A stretch of DNA of 52,918 bases from positions 1-52,918 of the forward strand of contig QYPG01000038.1 in assembly GCA_007279945.1 (NCBI GenBank). The letters run 5' to 3'. This DNA is from Streptomycetaceae bacterium (lineage in GTDB: Bacteria > Actinomycetota > Actinomycetes > Nanopelagicales > Nanopelagicaceae). Each line of letters opens with the position of its first letter. Positions within the stretch are counted from its first letter, which is position 1. The position numbers and the translations under genes were made by a program. The notes under the pieces were generated by a model that did no database searches, was not told the DNA's origin, and was given only the letters and a program-made list of their open reading frames with translations. This document shows positions 11,006 to 20,193 of this stretch, in pieces.

Positions 11006-14000
11006 GCTAATTCCTTTTCGGAAATCTCACGTTTACGGCGCCCGGCAGGAAGCGCAAGAATAATTACAACTACCCAGATGATTACTCCAAGAGATAACCA
11101 AGCTCGGCGTATGGTGCCATCGTGAATTAAGGAGATCTCGCCAGCTTCAGTCGCAGAAAATATGGGCAAGCCAAGTTCGTTTTCTGTACGCGAAAGCCGA
11201 TACCCATTCTCTAAAATCTGCCACGAACGATCATATGCTTCAGTAACTGTGACTGTGCCTTCAGATGGAACAGTAGTCCGAGCTCCAACTTCACCGGCTT
11301 CCAAGATTTGTTGAGCTCCATCCGGAGAAGTGAATATCAGACGACCAATTACACCACTCACTTTCCATACGACTCCTGCTGAGGTAGCTGATGCGCGAGC
11401 AAAACCACCAAGGCCGTCAATGGTCTGAATAACATTTGGATCAAATGGAGTCTTTACAAAAACATATTTAATTCCATATTGCGCTAATACTTTGCTACTT
11501 GTGATTCCAGTTCCATCAAGTAGCGATTGAGCTGCATTAACCAGAGCCGGTAATTGACGAGGTGCAATATCTGGCTCACCTAACTCTATATCGGCTCCAC
11601 GTGAAATGTAATACTGCACGGCTTTCGAGCCCTCACTACGGACTTCTCGTAGAACTAAAATCTTAGTACCGTGTTCAGCGCTTAAGAAAGCTGGCATGAC
11701 TGTTGGGCTATTGCTTTGTACCGGAGAGTTTGCGCCAGCGCTTATTGACCAACCTAAAGTTAAAATCGAATACATCGCAGTTGTTAATAATAAAAGTGCG
11801 GCTAAAATATGCCTAAAATGGATATTGCTAGTAAGAAGAATAGCGCGCAGTCGATCAAGAATAACTACCCCAGCAGTTGCTGCAGAGATAGTTGCTCCAA
11901 CAAGAAAACTTCCCACCCAAACGCGCGAAGTTGCGGAGTTTCCATGTGCAGAAATTGTAAATGCAGAGAAGAAAACGGATGCGGATAGAAAGCCAATTCC
12001 GTATTGAGAGATTAATCGAGCAGAGCTCGATGAAAAGAGCGAAACGATAAGAATGAGAAGTATCGGGCTTATTATCCACCAAGGCATCGCGCCTCCTCCG
12101 CCAGGATTGGCTAAGAGCACGAGATTGGTGTGACCTCCAGCCGCACTTATTCCAGGCTCGGTTAGGAATCGAGAGGGATAGATAAAGGCTTCAAAAGAAT
12201 AGGGGGCAGTTAAGAGCAGTGGCAGAAAAACTAAAGTTAAACGTTTATAGAGGCGCTCTAAGAAAAGTTTCTTGTTTGGTTCGACTCTAAAACTTTGATA
12301 ATCAAAGAGAATTGCAGTTGCCGCACTCCAAAAAGCGATGATAAAACTTACTAATGTGAAGGCGTAAAGGAGCGCAAAGAGAGCAGATATACCGAACACC
12401 CGTCGCCAACTATGCAACTCAATTAATTTCCAGTCCCAGAGAAGGAGGGGAATCTGTGGTCCAATGATGAGAACTGCCACAGTGCCCAAACGCCCTGAGT
12501 TAATCGCTGCAATTGCGACCGGAGAAATCGCATACAAAAAACTGGCGGGAGTACTGATCCAGTTATTAGATGTGAAGCGCTTAAAAAGCCTCGAGACCGA
12601 CCACATCATTATTACTGGGGCGCTCAGAAAAATGAAGGTAATTAGCAAGCTAGCTTTACCAAGAAACAGGGTTGCGCCGATTGCTAATAAAGCAATCCAT
12701 GGAGGCGAAGCGTTAGAGCTTCCCATTCCGACTTGATGCCAAGACTCAAAATATGCACCCCATAAATCTCGGGCGCCACTAGGGGAAGCGGGCAGCGCTC
12801 CACCAATTAATGATCCCAATCTATTCCGAGAAGATAGCAGTGTGAATATTCCTAAGACCACGAAACCCAGAACTTGCGGTTTACGAAAAACCCCAAACCA
12901 CTGATGCGATTTACTGGGCACTAAAAGATCATCATCTTCATGTGGATCCAGATTTGGTTTTGAAGCTTCATCACTACTTGGTAGTAAGAAAATTCTAACT
13001 TTATCAACTAGACGAGAAGCTCCTAAGCGAAGTTGTGACCAGCGCGGTGGAATAAAAGCAGAGATAATTCGAGCCGATACAAAACGTTTTGCTTTTCTGG
13101 CCTTGCGCGCCTTAAAAATCAGACTTGGTCGAATTATCAAATAAGCAATAGCTAGTAATTCATCACTGGCATAACCTGGAAGTTTTGCTAATAAATAGCC
13201 AATAGAACGCAGTAAGGCTGCACTTAATAGCTGAACAGTTAGCCAAGGAATCATCCACCAGGAAGAGTTTGCAAGTAATACATATGCAGCATTGCGGCGA
13301 TCTAGCAATAACGGGCGATGCAAGAATGCTCCTGCCACATCCACAATGCGCCTTTCGGTGGCCGATGCTTGCGCATGAAACGCAACGGCTTTTGTGGTGA
13401 CCAGAACAGAGTGGCCCGCAACTCTTGCCCGCCAGCCGAAATCAACATCGTCACGAAAAAGCGATAGGTTTACATCGAATCCACCGATTTCCTCAAAAAT
13501 ATCACGACGAATTAATGCGCCCGCTGTGCTTACTGCAAGTACTTCGTGAATTCCATCGTGCTGGCCTTGGTCGTACTCAAGTGGTTCTAACCCTGTCCAA
13601 CGCGCACCATTGCCAGCAATACTTATTCCTGCTTCAAGTAGATGTGTGCGGTCATGCCAACCAAGAAGTTTTGGCCCCACCATTGCAACTTGTGGGCGGT
13701 CTTGAATGGACTCCAATAAATATTCCAGCGCAGTCGACGCCGGTGCGCAGTCATCGTGAATGATCCAAATCAATTCACTTTTTTCATCTGCACGATGCTT
13801 CATCGAATCGACTGCTAACGTCACTGCTTCGCCAAATCCACAATCGCGCTCAGCATTAATTACAGGAATATGTGCAGATTTTAAAAGTTGCCTCGATGCA
13901 TCGATAGATGAAGTATCGACCGCAATCACATGATCGATAGGGCGTGTTTGTGAAGATAACGCGGCAACAGTTTCGGGCAACCACAATTCACCATCATGTG

Positions 14001-14052
14001 TAACGATGATCGCGGTAACGCGATATGAATCTAATGCCGCTTGTGCAGCCAT
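11002..14052 (-). CDS. large membrane glycosyltransferase, GT2 domain plus multi-span C-terminus
   Basis: A 1016-residue protein. Residues 12-240 form a GT-A fold: VTAIIVTHDGELWLPETVAAL, a DD motif in WIIHDDCAP, and GGFDVNLSLFRDDVDFGWRARVAG. A membrane helix pair follows near 265-300, then a basic/acidic linker (about 320-385). About ten or more hydrophobic helices run from 390 to 750. A large extracytoplasmic C-terminal region precedes a last helix (LGVIIWVVVIILALPAG) and a basic tail. It probably extends a lipid-linked glycan or decorates an envelope polymer. It lies between whiB2 (27 nt away) and DUF5719 (ATGA overlap). The donor sugar cannot be read from the sequence; GDP-mannose is a guess from the neighbours. 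Confidence 0.85.
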   Translation of the reverse strand: MAAQAALDSYRVTAIIVTHDGELWLPETVAALSSQTRPIDHVIAVDTSSIDASRQLLKSAHIPVINAERDCGFGEAVTLAVDSMKHRADEKSELIWIIHDDCAPASTALEYLLESIQDRPQVAMVGPKLLGWHDRTHLLEAGISIAGNGARWTGLEPLEYDQGQHDGIHEVLAVSTAGALIRRDIFEEIGGFDVNLSLFRDDVDFGWRARVAGHSVLVTTKAVAFHAQASATERRIVDVAGAFLHRPLLLDRRNAAYVLLANSSWWMIPWLTVQLLSAALLRSIGYLLAKLPGYASDELLAIAYLIIRPSLIFKARKARKAKRFVSARIISAFIPPRWSQLRLGASRLVDKVRIFLLPSSDEASKPNLDPHEDDDLLVPSKSHQWFGVFRKPQVLGFVVLGIFTLLSSRNRLGSLIGGALPASPSGARDLWGAYFESWHQVGMGSSNASPPWIALLAIGATLFLGKASLLITFIFLSAPVIMMWSVSRLFKRFTSNNWISTPASFLYAISPVAIAAINSGRLGTVAVLIIGPQIPLLLWDWKLIELHSWRRVFGISALFALLYAFTLVSFIIAFWSAATAILFDYQSFRVEPNKKLFLERLYKRLTLVFLPLLLTAPYSFEAFIYPSRFLTEPGISAAGGHTNLVLLANPGGGGAMPWWIISPILLILIVSLFSSSSARLISQYGIGFLSASVFFSAFTISAHGNSATSRVWVGSFLVGATISAATAGVVILDRLRAILLTSNIHFRHILAALLLLTTAMYSILTLGWSISAGANSPVQSNSPTVMPAFLSAEHGTKILVLREVRSEGSKAVQYYISRGADIELGEPDIAPRQLPALVNAAQSLLDGTGITSSKVLAQYGIKYVFVKTPFDPNVIQTIDGLGGFARASATSAGVVWKVSGVIGRLIFTSPDGAQQILEAGEVGARTTVPSEGTVTVTEAYDRSWQILENGYRLSRTENELGLPIFSATEAGEISLIHDGTIRRAWLSLGVIIWVVVIILALPAGRRKREISEKELA

Positions 14053-14079
14053 AGTTCTAACCCGCTTAAGGTTGCAGTA

Positions 14080-14379
14080 TTAGGCGGTGCGTCGCTTAAG
14101 GCGACGGCGTTCGCGCTCTGATAATCCGCCCCAAATTCCAAAACGTTCGTCGTGTGCAAGAGCGTATTCCAAACACTCAGCGCGAACATCGCATGAAAGG
14201 CAGACGCGCTTTGCTTCGCGAGTTGAACCGCCTTTTTCTGGGAAAAATGCTTCTGGGTCGGTTTGAGCACATAAGGAGCGCTCTTGCCACGAGAGCTCTA
14301 CGTTCTCTCCATTAGTTAATGTAATTTTAGGGCCAGTCGCGGGGATCGGGGAGTTCGTGGCTTCAGGTCGGATCGGCAT
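14080..14379 (-). CDS. whiB2: WhiB2/WhmD-type transcriptional regulator
   Basis: A 99-residue Wbl protein. Four cluster-ligand cysteines are present: C37, C60, C63 and C69 in the C-x22-C-x2-C-x5-C pattern. The core AQTDPEAFFPEKGGSTREAK and the turn GIWGGLSERERRRLKRR match the WhiB2 subfamily, which is linked to septation and cell division and binds a 4Fe-4S cluster. The start is secured by AAGGAG 7 nt before the ATG. A strong promoter with an overlapping perfect palindrome lies about 60 nt upstream, so this gene appears to have its own regulated promoter within the block. Confidence 0.95.
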   Translation of the reverse strand: MPIRPEATNSPIPATGPKITLTNGENVELSWQERSLCAQTDPEAFFPEKGGSTREAKRVCLSCDVRAECLEYALAHDERFGIWGGLSERERRRLKRRTA

Positions 14380-14440
14380 TCCGATTCTCCTTAGGAGCTT
14401 TGTGTCTCGTCCCTCGTGGAAAAGACTTACTTAAGAGTGA

Positions 14441-14469
14441 ATTACACGCGTGTAAGTCCCATATGTCAA
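14441..14469 (-). promoter_or_regulatory. whiB2 promoter, TTGACA-17-TGTAAT
   Basis: On the minus strand TTGACA (14464-14469) is separated by exactly 17 nt from TGTAAT (14441-14446), a near-consensus sigma70-type promoter. Transcription would start near 14434, giving a leader of about 55 nt that carries the AAGGAG site. This is the best -35/-10 pair that I found in the window. Confidence 0.65.
14442..14455. promoter_or_regulatory. 14-bp perfect palindrome overlapping the whiB2 -10
   Basis: TTACACGCGTGTAA is its own reverse complement. It covers the last nine bases of the promoter spacer and five bases of the -10 box. A dimeric factor bound here would block or reshape polymerase binding. A second, longer inverted pair, GACTTAC (14424-14430) and GTAAGTC (14452-14458), flanks it. 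Confidence 0.5.
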
Positions 14470-14508
14470 GTTAAATCAGTACCGATATAGGACTAATTGT
14501 GAGAAAAA

Positions 14509-15516
14509 CTAGCCTGGAATCGAGAGAATCTCATCCTTTGTCACAAATGAGGCGATTATTGTTGAATTTTCTGAAATACCTGCACCTGTTGTAACAAAAG
14601 AATCACTCACAATGGCACCAGCCCCTATGTGCGCACCATCTTCAACTATGGAGCCTGAGACATGCGCCCCGGCACCCACGAATGCTTTCGCGCCGATACA
14701 AGAGCCTTGGTCAATTATCGCAGTGGCATCCACTGAGGCTGTACTCATAATCAGTTTCTCTATCGTATGTGATGCAACATCGGCCTGGAGTAGCGCCCTG
14801 GAATCTGCATAGCCCTTGACTAGATCAGTCGAGCCTTTTAGCAATGCCTTTGGAGTACCTATATCTAACCAATAGGAGTCATCGATAAATCCAAATAATC
14901 TTCCGTGATTAGAAATCAACTGTGGAAAAACTTCACGCTCAACACTGATAACAGTTTCTCGTGGAATAGATTTAATTATCTCTGGGCTAAAAACATAGCA
15001 GCCTGCATTAATTGTATGCGTGATTGGATTCTCCATTTTTTCTAAAAAGGCAGTTATGCGGCCATCTGCATCTGTCGGAACGCAGCCATATCCACGTGCA
15101 TCCTCAACTGATGTTAAGTGCAGAGTTATATCTGCTCTATTCTCCTCATGCTGGCGAATCTGTTCACTTAAATTATGTGAACTTAAAACATCACCATTGA
15201 AGACAACAATTGGTTCACTGGAATCTAAAAACTGAGCCGCATTGGCGATTGCTCCACCTGTACCAAGAGGTACTTTTTCAACGGCGTATATTAAATTCAT
15301 CCCCCATTTAGAACCATCGCCAAAATATGGAGTGAAAAGTTCGGAGAGATAAGAGGTTGCAAGGACAACAGTCGTAATTCCCGCATTTCGTGCCATAGCC
15401 AGTTGATGTTCAGTAACTGGCAATCCGGCAACGGTGAGCATTGGCTTTGGCGTGTTTTTTGTGAGTGGCATTAAGCGAGTTCCGAACCCACCAACGAGAA
15501 GAATTCCAACGGCCAT
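14509..15516 (-). CDS. manC: sugar-1-phosphate nucleotidyltransferase with left-handed beta-helix (GDP-mannose pyrophosphorylase type)
   Basis: A 335-residue enzyme that activates a sugar 1-phosphate with a nucleotide. The N-terminal pyrophosphorylase signature is AVGILLVGGFGTRLMPLT, followed by KPMLTVAGLPV, VFNGDVLSS and YWLDIGTPKALL. The C-terminal quarter has hexapeptide repeats (IDQGSCIGAKAFVGAGAHVS, VEDGAHIGAGAIVSDS) forming a left-handed beta-helix. I chose the ATG at 15514-15516 because the motif starts two residues later; a longer frame to 15651 runs into dapC. It starts 2 nt after the dapC stop. GDP-mannose specificity is inferred from the proximity of manB and whiB2; dTDP-glucose or another donor is possible. 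Confidence 0.85.
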   Translation of the reverse strand: MAVGILLVGGFGTRLMPLTKNTPKPMLTVAGLPVTEHQLAMARNAGITTVVLATSYLSELFTPYFGDGSKWGMNLIYAVEKVPLGTGGAIANAAQFLDSSEPIVVFNGDVLSSHNLSEQIRQHEENRADITLHLTSVEDARGYGCVPTDADGRITAFLEKMENPITHTINAGCYVFSPEIIKSIPRETVISVEREVFPQLISNHGRLFGFIDDSYWLDIGTPKALLKGSTDLVKGYADSRALLQADVASHTIEKLIMSTASVDATAIIDQGSCIGAKAFVGAGAHVSGSIVEDGAHIGAGAIVSDSFVTTGAGISENSTIIASFVTKDEILSIPG

Positions 15517-15518
15517 TC

Positions 15519-16583
15519 TTAAGCCTCTAAGCGTAAAACTGCATCTTTTATGTGGGCATCGGTTGCAGTTAATGCAATACGAATATAGTTCTCGCCTTTT
15601 TCTCCATAAAAACTTCCGGGTGTTGCAAGAATTCCTTTGTGGGCTAACCACTCAACACTTGCCCAACCATCTTCATCTCGAGTACACCAGATATAAAGTC
15701 CTGAATTACTAAATTCGATTTTGAAACCAACCGCCTCAAGTGCAGGGCGCAATAAATCTCGTCGTGCGTTGTATCTTGCACGTTGCGCAGCTACGTGCTC
15801 ATCATCGGCTAGCGCTATTGTCATCGCCTTTTGAACTGGAAGCGGGACGATCATTCCAGCGTGTTTTCTAAACTCACGAATTCGTGCAATCAATTTCGAA
15901 TCACCAATTATAAATGCTGCTCGATAGCCCGCCAATGATGAACGTTTTGAGAGAGAATGCACAGCTAATATGTTTGTGTTATCTCCACCAGTTTGTGACA
16001 AAACAGAAATTGATTTGGCGGTGTGATCAAACTCTAAATAGCACTCATCAGAAACTAGAGTTGCTCCAGAATTGCGCGACCAACTAATACAAGCATTAAT
16101 TTCATCAACACTATGCACTCGACCAGTTGGATTTGATGGTGAGTTTAACCAGGCCACATCTGCAATCGGCCAAAGTGATGGATCGATACCAACTGGAATT
16201 GATTGTGCCTGTCCAATCAAAGCCCCTACGTGATAGGTCGGATAGGCTATCTCTGGAATCAAAACTTTTTTAGCTTCTAGAATTGTAGGAAGCCAAGCAA
16301 CTAGTTCTTTTGAACCGATAACCGGTAAAACATCAAAATCTCCAGTAGCGCTAAGTCGCTCACGTGCCCATAATGAAATCGCTGCACGCAGCTCTGGTGT
16401 GCCTGCCGTCAACGGATAACTGGGCGAATTTGATGCATCCCTAAAAGCCGCCTGAATAAAATCAGGCGTTGGATCAACTGGAGTACCTTGAGATAAATCA
16501 ATAATCCCGCCAGGGTGCGAGCGCGCAATCTCGCCAAATGGGGCCAATGCATCCCACGGAAAATCAGGGAGCGGCGAGCGCAA
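15519..16583 (-). CDS. dapC: succinyldiaminopimelate aminotransferase (DapC-type)
   Basis: A 354-residue class I PLP aminotransferase. It begins LPDFPWDALAPF and IIDLSQGTPVDPTP, typical of actinobacterial DapC, and follows fdxA as in Mycobacterium. The PLP lysine lies in AVHSLSKRSSLAGYR, with the SPSNPTGRVH and SDECYLEF motifs before it. It converts N-succinyl-2-amino-6-ketopimelate to N-succinyl-LL-DAP for lysine and peptidoglycan. The previous step, DapD, is encoded at 32150-33067. The start appears to be TTG at 16581-16583, since no ATG or GTG fits the conserved N-terminus; it is 6 nt after the fdxA stop. Confidence 0.9.
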   Translation of the reverse strand: MRSPLPDFPWDALAPFGEIARSHPGGIIDLSQGTPVDPTPDFIQAAFRDASNSPSYPLTAGTPELRAAISLWARERLSATGDFDVLPVIGSKELVAWLPTILEAKKVLIPEIAYPTYHVGALIGQAQSIPVGIDPSLWPIADVAWLNSPSNPTGRVHSVDEINACISWSRNSGATLVSDECYLEFDHTAKSISVLSQTGGDNTNILAVHSLSKRSSLAGYRAAFIIGDSKLIARIREFRKHAGMIVPLPVQKAMTIALADDEHVAAQRARYNARRDLLRPALEAVGFKIEFSNSGLYIWCTRDEDGWASVEWLAHKGILATPGSFYGEKGENYIRIALTATDAHIKDAVLRLEA

Positions 16584-16589
16584 GGGGTA

Positions 16590-16910
16590 TTACTCGCTCT
16601 TTGGAGGCATAGCGCTAATAAAAGTATGGTCCGTAGTGGTAGGACCCATTTTGGCAGCTCCCCCTGGTGAGCCGATTTCAACAAAGAACTCTGTGTTGAC
16701 TTTGCCGAACTCAACCCACTGTGGTGGAACATCATCCTCATAGTAAATAGCTTCTACAGGACATACTGGCTCACATGCGCCACAGTCGACGCACTCATCA
16801 GGCTGGATATACAACATGCGCCCGCCTTCATATATGCAGTCCACGGGACACTCAGCGATGCATGACTTGTCCTTAACATCGATACATGGCTCTGCAATTA
16901 TGTACGTCAC
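16590..16910 (-). CDS. fdxA: ferredoxin, 3Fe-4S/4Fe-4S (FdxA/FdxC type)
   Basis: A 106-residue seven-iron-type ferredoxin. The first cluster region is [20 protein letters not shown]; the second is [20 protein letters not shown]. It transfers electrons in the cytoplasm; the partner is unknown. The start is GTG 16908-16910, giving the family's usual [10 protein letters not shown]-terminus, with GGAGG 7 nt upstream; a longer ATG frame to 16955 has no family support. It heads the long minus-strand block. The 90-bp gap to the divergent microprotein gene holds AT-rich hexamers (TAGAAT, TATAAG) but no convincing -35. Confidence 0.93.
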   Translation of the reverse strand: MTYIIAEPCIDVKDKSCIAECPVDCIYEGGRMLYIQPDECVDCGACEPVCPVEAIYYEDDVPPQWVEFGKVNTEFFVEIGSPGGAAKMGPTTTDHTFISAMPPKSE

Positions 16911-16988
16911 TGGGGCGCCTCCACACTTATAGGAATAGGTTGATTCTAATCGCATAGCGCCATTGCGCGCGATATTAGAGCCAAGGTT

Positions 16989-16994
16989 TATCGT
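16989..16994 (+). promoter_or_regulatory. -10 box (TATCGT) for leaderless microprotein transcript
   Basis: TATCGT followed by TGAGCC (6 nt) and the ATG at 17001. Confidence 0.45.
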
Positions 16995-17000
16995 TGAGCC

Positions 17001-17201
17001 ATGTCACAGGATCTTGCTAACCAGTTGGAAGCCTTGATCGGCACGCGTGTGACAATTCGCTTGCATGATGCAGGTGGTGGATTTCGCGACATCGTGGGGG
17101 TTCTTGAGAGCGGGACTTCCTTGAGAAATCGACATGGTCAGTTAATTGAGTTCTCACACAGTGAGATTTTTATCTGGCGCCAAGTTATTGCTAAAGCATA
17201 A
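17001..17201 (+). CDS. stand-alone SH3-like/LSm-like domain microprotein
   Basis: A 66-residue protein: [20 protein letters not shown], then [17 protein letters not shown] and [19 protein letters not shown]. The strand pattern resembles the small beta-barrel domain found at the N-terminus of actinobacterial GNAT acetyltransferases and related regulators (LIGRRVVVR, DVxGEL, VRTRxGEV, AKxVP). Here the acetyltransferase half is absent and the frame stops cleanly. It is a one-gene transcription unit: divergent from fdxA and convergent with the membrane protein at 17213, with an 11-bp gap. A TATCGT box 6 nt before the ATG supports the start. The function is unknown; nucleic-acid or peptide binding is a guess. 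Confidence 0.7.
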   Translation: MSQDLANQLEALIGTRVTIRLHDAGGGFRDIVGVLESGTSLRNRHGQLIEFSHSEIFIWRQVIAKA

Positions 17202-17212
17202 GTGGAGATAAT

Positions 17213-17524
17213 TTAAGCTGGAAGTAGAACCGCTAGGAGAAGGCAAAGGACGCCTAAGTTTATAAGTGAGATTCCTATGGGTGTGCCCTCAATTAAGAAC
17301 TCCTGACCAAATCCTGGAAATCCTGCACGCACTGTGACAACCAACCATGCAATTGCGGCAACTGATTTGTATGCTCGGCCTCCCCAAGTTCGCCCAATAC
17401 TCCAAATGCCAGCAACCGTGGAAACCAAACTAAGTGCTAATCCATAAGGTGCTAGAGATGAATGGATAAAGACAGATGCAAGCGCCAGTGCAGCGCCAAT
17501 GATGAATGAGTATATGTATCTCAT
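17213..17524 (-). CDS. small four-helix membrane protein (DUF6113-like)
   Basis: A 103-residue hydrophobic protein with about four membrane segments (about residues 3-21, 25-46, 55-68 and 85-101). Its place directly after mshB, with the two genes abutting, and the pattern of helices fit the DUF6113 family that follows mshB in Streptomyces. No catalytic motif is visible. The role in the membrane is unknown; a link to mycothiol is only positional. Confidence 0.65.
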   Translation of the reverse strand: MRYIYSFIIGAALALASVFIHSSLAPYGLALSLVSTVAGIWSIGRTWGGRAYKSVAAIAWLVVTVRAGFPGFGQEFLIEGTPIGISLINLGVLCLLLAVLLPA

Positions 17525-18379
17525 TTACACAACGATCCCTGCAGTTAAATCTCTCTCCCGACCTTGATCATCAAATGGTGCACACTTGTCGCCTCTAACA
17601 AGTGTGTAGTACTCATGTCCCCAGACTTGAAGACCTAAATTATTTGAGAGGGCAAAAAATGGGCCATCTAACGCAATCTGAGTTTCATGTGCCTTCATCG
17701 CTAAGATTTTCTTATCAACATAATCATTTCCATCAATTAAAGTTGTAACAGATGAATCATCTTTAGCAAATGGAACATCTTCAATATTGTCAGAACCAAA
17801 GAAATCTGAACCGACCTCTTTCATGGCAGCCATTCCCGCGGCAATTACCGACTTGGGTATCGTGTTCCAATAGATTTTTTGAATCTTCCAAGTTGAAAGC
17901 TCGCTAGCTCTCATTGCAACACGATGCGCTTGGATATGGTCAGGGTGCCCATAGCCACCGATTTCATCATAGGTAATCAAAATATGTGGTTTCACTTCAT
18001 CGATTATGTCAACTAGCTGCCCCGCTGCACTGTCGATATCAACCTGCCAAAATACATCCGGTCGCTCATTTTGTGGTGCACCCATCATGCCGCTATCTCG
18101 GTAATTGGCTAAGAACCTATGGTCACTAACGCCAAGTGCTTTCATAGCTTCCTTAAGTTCGATCTCGCGGTGAGCGCCAAGTTGATCTTCATTGGAGCTG
18201 GCTAAGTGCAACAAACCAGGAACTAGAATTTCTCCCTCTTCGCCACGAGTACATGTGATTAATGTGACTTGTGCTCCCCGATCGGCATAAAGCGCCATCG
18301 TTGCCCCGTTATTAATTGTCTCATCATCTGGGTGTGCATGTACAAGAAGGATTCGATAACCTGCATATGAACTTTGCAT
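17525..18379 (-). CDS. mshB: MshB, GlcNAc-Ins deacetylase (mycothiol biosynthesis)
   Basis: A 284-residue zinc-dependent LmbE-family deacetylase. The metal-binding motif is HAHPDDE (about residues 14-20), and a third ligand lies in GHPDHIQAH. The [13 protein letters not shown] loop and GGYGHPD are typical of MshB, which removes acetate from GlcNAc-inositol to give GlcN-Ins, the precursor of mycothiol, the actinobacterial thiol buffer. A mycothiol conjugate amidase (Mca) is the alternative, but length and neighbours favour MshB. The start overlaps the moeZ stop by one base (TAATG). Confidence 0.88.
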   Translation of the reverse strand: MQSSYAGYRILLVHAHPDDETINNGATMALYADRGAQVTLITCTRGEEGEILVPGLLHLASSNEDQLGAHREIELKEAMKALGVSDHRFLANYRDSGMMGAPQNERPDVFWQVDIDSAAGQLVDIIDEVKPHILITYDEIGGYGHPDHIQAHRVAMRASELSTWKIQKIYWNTIPKSVIAAGMAAMKEVGSDFFGSDNIEDVPFAKDDSSVTTLIDGNDYVDKKILAMKAHETQIALDGPFFALSNNLGLQVWGHEYYTLVRGDKCAPFDDQGRERDLTAGIVV

Positions 18380-19530
18380 TAGTACACCTCTAATTCTGGT
18401 TCGATATTTTCAACCCACGCTAGTACTCCGCCGCTCACATGACTTGCTTTCTTGTGACCTGCTGATTTAAGAATATTTAAAGCAGTTGCCGAGCGTATTC
18501 CAACTTTGCAGTAAAGAATAATGTTTTTATCCATTGGCAGAGATGCCATTGCGCTTCCATCAAAAAATTTAGCTAAAGGAATTAAAATGGAACCTGGAAT
18601 TCGAACTATTTCGAACTCGTGTGCTTCTCGAACATCTACAAGTAAGAAATTCCCACCTTGATCAATGCGATCTTTGAGGTCAAAAACTGAGATTTCGTCA
18701 CTACTCGGACTGGCACAGAATGCTTCGTAGTCGTCTAATAATTGGAGTTGGCGTGCGTTTTGACTACATAAGTCACACTTGGGATCTTTTTTGAATTCAA
18801 TCTTCTCGAAACTCATTTCTAAAGCGTTGTACATTATTAAATTTCCAATGAGGGCAGTCCCAATTCCCGTAATAATTTTTATCGCCTCTGTTGCTTGAAT
18901 TGCTCCAATCGTTGCACACAGCACGCCAAGAACTCCTGCCTCTGCGCAGCTTGCAACATCAATAGCAGGCTGCGGGTGTAGACACCTGTAGCAAGGGCCA
19001 TGCTCGGCCCAAAAAACAGTGGCTTGACCGTCAAAGCGATAAATAGAGCCCCACACATATGGTTTACCCAAAAGCACTGCCGCATCATTTATCAAATATC
19101 TTGTTGCAAAATTATCCGTGCCATCGATAATCAAGTCGTACTGCCCCAGAATTTCTAAGGCGTTGATCCTGCTCAATTCAACATCATGCACAACAACTTT
19201 GATCAATGAATTAATCTTAAGAATCGTCTCGCGCGCACTTACTGCTTTGCTTATACCAACATCACTTTCGCCATGAAGAATCTGCCGCTGAAGATTGGTT
19301 TCATCTACAACATCAAAATCAACAACACCTAGCGTGCCGACTCCTGCTGCAGCTAAATACATCAATACGGGCGAGCCCAAGCCGCCGGCACCAACACATA
19401 AGATTTTGGATTTTTTAAGCCGTTCTTGGCCAATTGTTGAAATATCCGGCAGCGCTAAGTGGCGGCTATAGCGACGTGATTCTTCGGTGCTCAGCACGCT
19501 GCCTTGTTTAACAAGTGGCGGAATTTCCAT
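18379..19530 (-). CDS. moeZ: MoeZ/MoeB-type adenylyltransferase with C-terminal rhodanese
   Basis: A 383-residue E1-like enzyme. The ThiF domain carries the nucleotide loop [19 protein letters not shown] (about residues 45-63), the [14 protein letters not shown] motif, and paired CxxC zinc ligands (CYRC and CDLC). The rhodanese domain covers the last 105 residues, with active-site Cys in [11 protein letters not shown]. It activates and thiolates C-terminal glycines of small sulfur carriers for molybdopterin, thiamine or cysteine synthesis; no such carrier is in the window. It is divergent from the TetR gene with 31 bp between, as in the conserved actinobacterial moeZ/TetR/DUF3107 locus. Confidence 0.9.
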   Translation of the reverse strand: MEIPPLVKQGSVLSTEESRRYSRHLALPDISTIGQERLKKSKILCVGAGGLGSPVLMYLAAAGVGTLGVVDFDVVDETNLQRQILHGESDVGISKAVSARETILKINSLIKVVVHDVELSRINALEILGQYDLIIDGTDNFATRYLINDAAVLLGKPYVWGSIYRFDGQATVFWAEHGPCYRCLHPQPAIDVASCAEAGVLGVLCATIGAIQATEAIKIITGIGTALIGNLIMYNALEMSFEKIEFKKDPKCDLCSQNARQLQLLDDYEAFCASPSSDEISVFDLKDRIDQGGNFLLVDVREAHEFEIVRIPGSILIPLAKFFDGSAMASLPMDKNIILYCKVGIRSATALNILKSAGHKKASHVSGGVLAWVENIEPELEVY

Positions 19531-19548
19531 AGAAGAGTGATTCTGCCG

Positions 19549-19554
19549 TACGAT
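19549..19554 (+). promoter_or_regulatory. -10 box (TACGAT) for leaderless TetR transcript
   Basis: TACGAT followed by 7 nt (TCACCTA) and the ATG at 19562, within the 31-bp gap to moeZ. Confidence 0.45.
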
Positions 19555-19561
19555 TCACCTA

Positions 19562-20173
19562 ATGACTACCGCAGACACTTCAAATAAGCCTCGTCTACCT
19601 CGTGATGAGCGTCGAGCCTTACTTCTATCGGCTGCCTTAGAAGTCTTTACTGTTGCGGGATACCACTCGGCGGCCATGGATGAAATCGCTGATCGCGCAA
19701 ATGTAAGTAAGCCAGTTCTTTATCAACATTTTCCTTCAAAACTCGATCTCTATTTAGCGGTTTTAGATTTACACATTGATTCACTGGTCTTTGAGATCCA
19801 AAAAGCAATTGCATCCACGCCAGATAATGCAAATCGTGTTCATGCAACCGTAGATGCATATTTTACTTTTATTGAAAAAGAAGGTGAAGCGTTCAGGCTC
19901 CTCTTTGAGAGTGACATGAGTGTGGAACCGTCAGTCCGTGAGCGATTGAATCGTATGACTTATGACTGTGCAGCTGCAGCAAGTGCCGTCATTTCCATTG
20001 ATACAGGACTTCCAAAAGAGGCTTCGATGCTCCTGGGTGTAGGAATGATTGGATATGCGCAAGTTACAGCACGTCACTGGCTAGATCGAGATAGCACCTT
20101 GACCCGCGAGCAAGCAGTAGAGCTCGTCAACAACCTCATGTGGAGAGGTATTTCAGGTTTCCCACGCAATTAA
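19562..20173 (+). CDS. TetR/AcrR family regulator (Rv3208-like)
   Basis: A 203-residue regulator. The helix-turn-helix domain occupies about residues 14-62, with AALEVFTVAGYHSAAMDEIA followed by ANVSKPVLYQHFPSKLDLY. The C-terminal ligand-binding half is all-helical, as in the Rv3208 subfamily, which lies upstream of DUF3107 and a DEAD-box helicase in mycobacteria; the same order is seen here. The inducer and target genes are unknown. It may control its own 31-bp divergent region. Confidence 0.85.
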   Translation: MTTADTSNKPRLPRDERRALLLSAALEVFTVAGYHSAAMDEIADRANVSKPVLYQHFPSKLDLYLAVLDLHIDSLVFEIQKAIASTPDNANRVHATVDAYFTFIEKEGEAFRLLFESDMSVEPSVRERLNRMTYDCAAAASAVISIDTGLPKEASMLLGVGMIGYAQVTARHWLDRDSTLTREQAVELVNNLMWRGISGFPRN

Positions 20174-20180
20174 AGGCCGA

Positions 20181-20186
20181 TAGGAT
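20181..20186 (+). promoter_or_regulatory. -10 box (TAGGAT) for leaderless DUF3107 transcript
   Basis: TAGGAT, 7 nt (TAGTTCT), then the ATG at 20194; just after the TetR stop. Confidence 0.45.
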
Positions 20187-20193
20187 TAGTTCT

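Noticed and set aside
16409-16741. 110-residue minus-strand ORF over the fdxA-dapC junction
   Set aside because: Out of frame with both genes; Leu/Arg-rich shadow translation.
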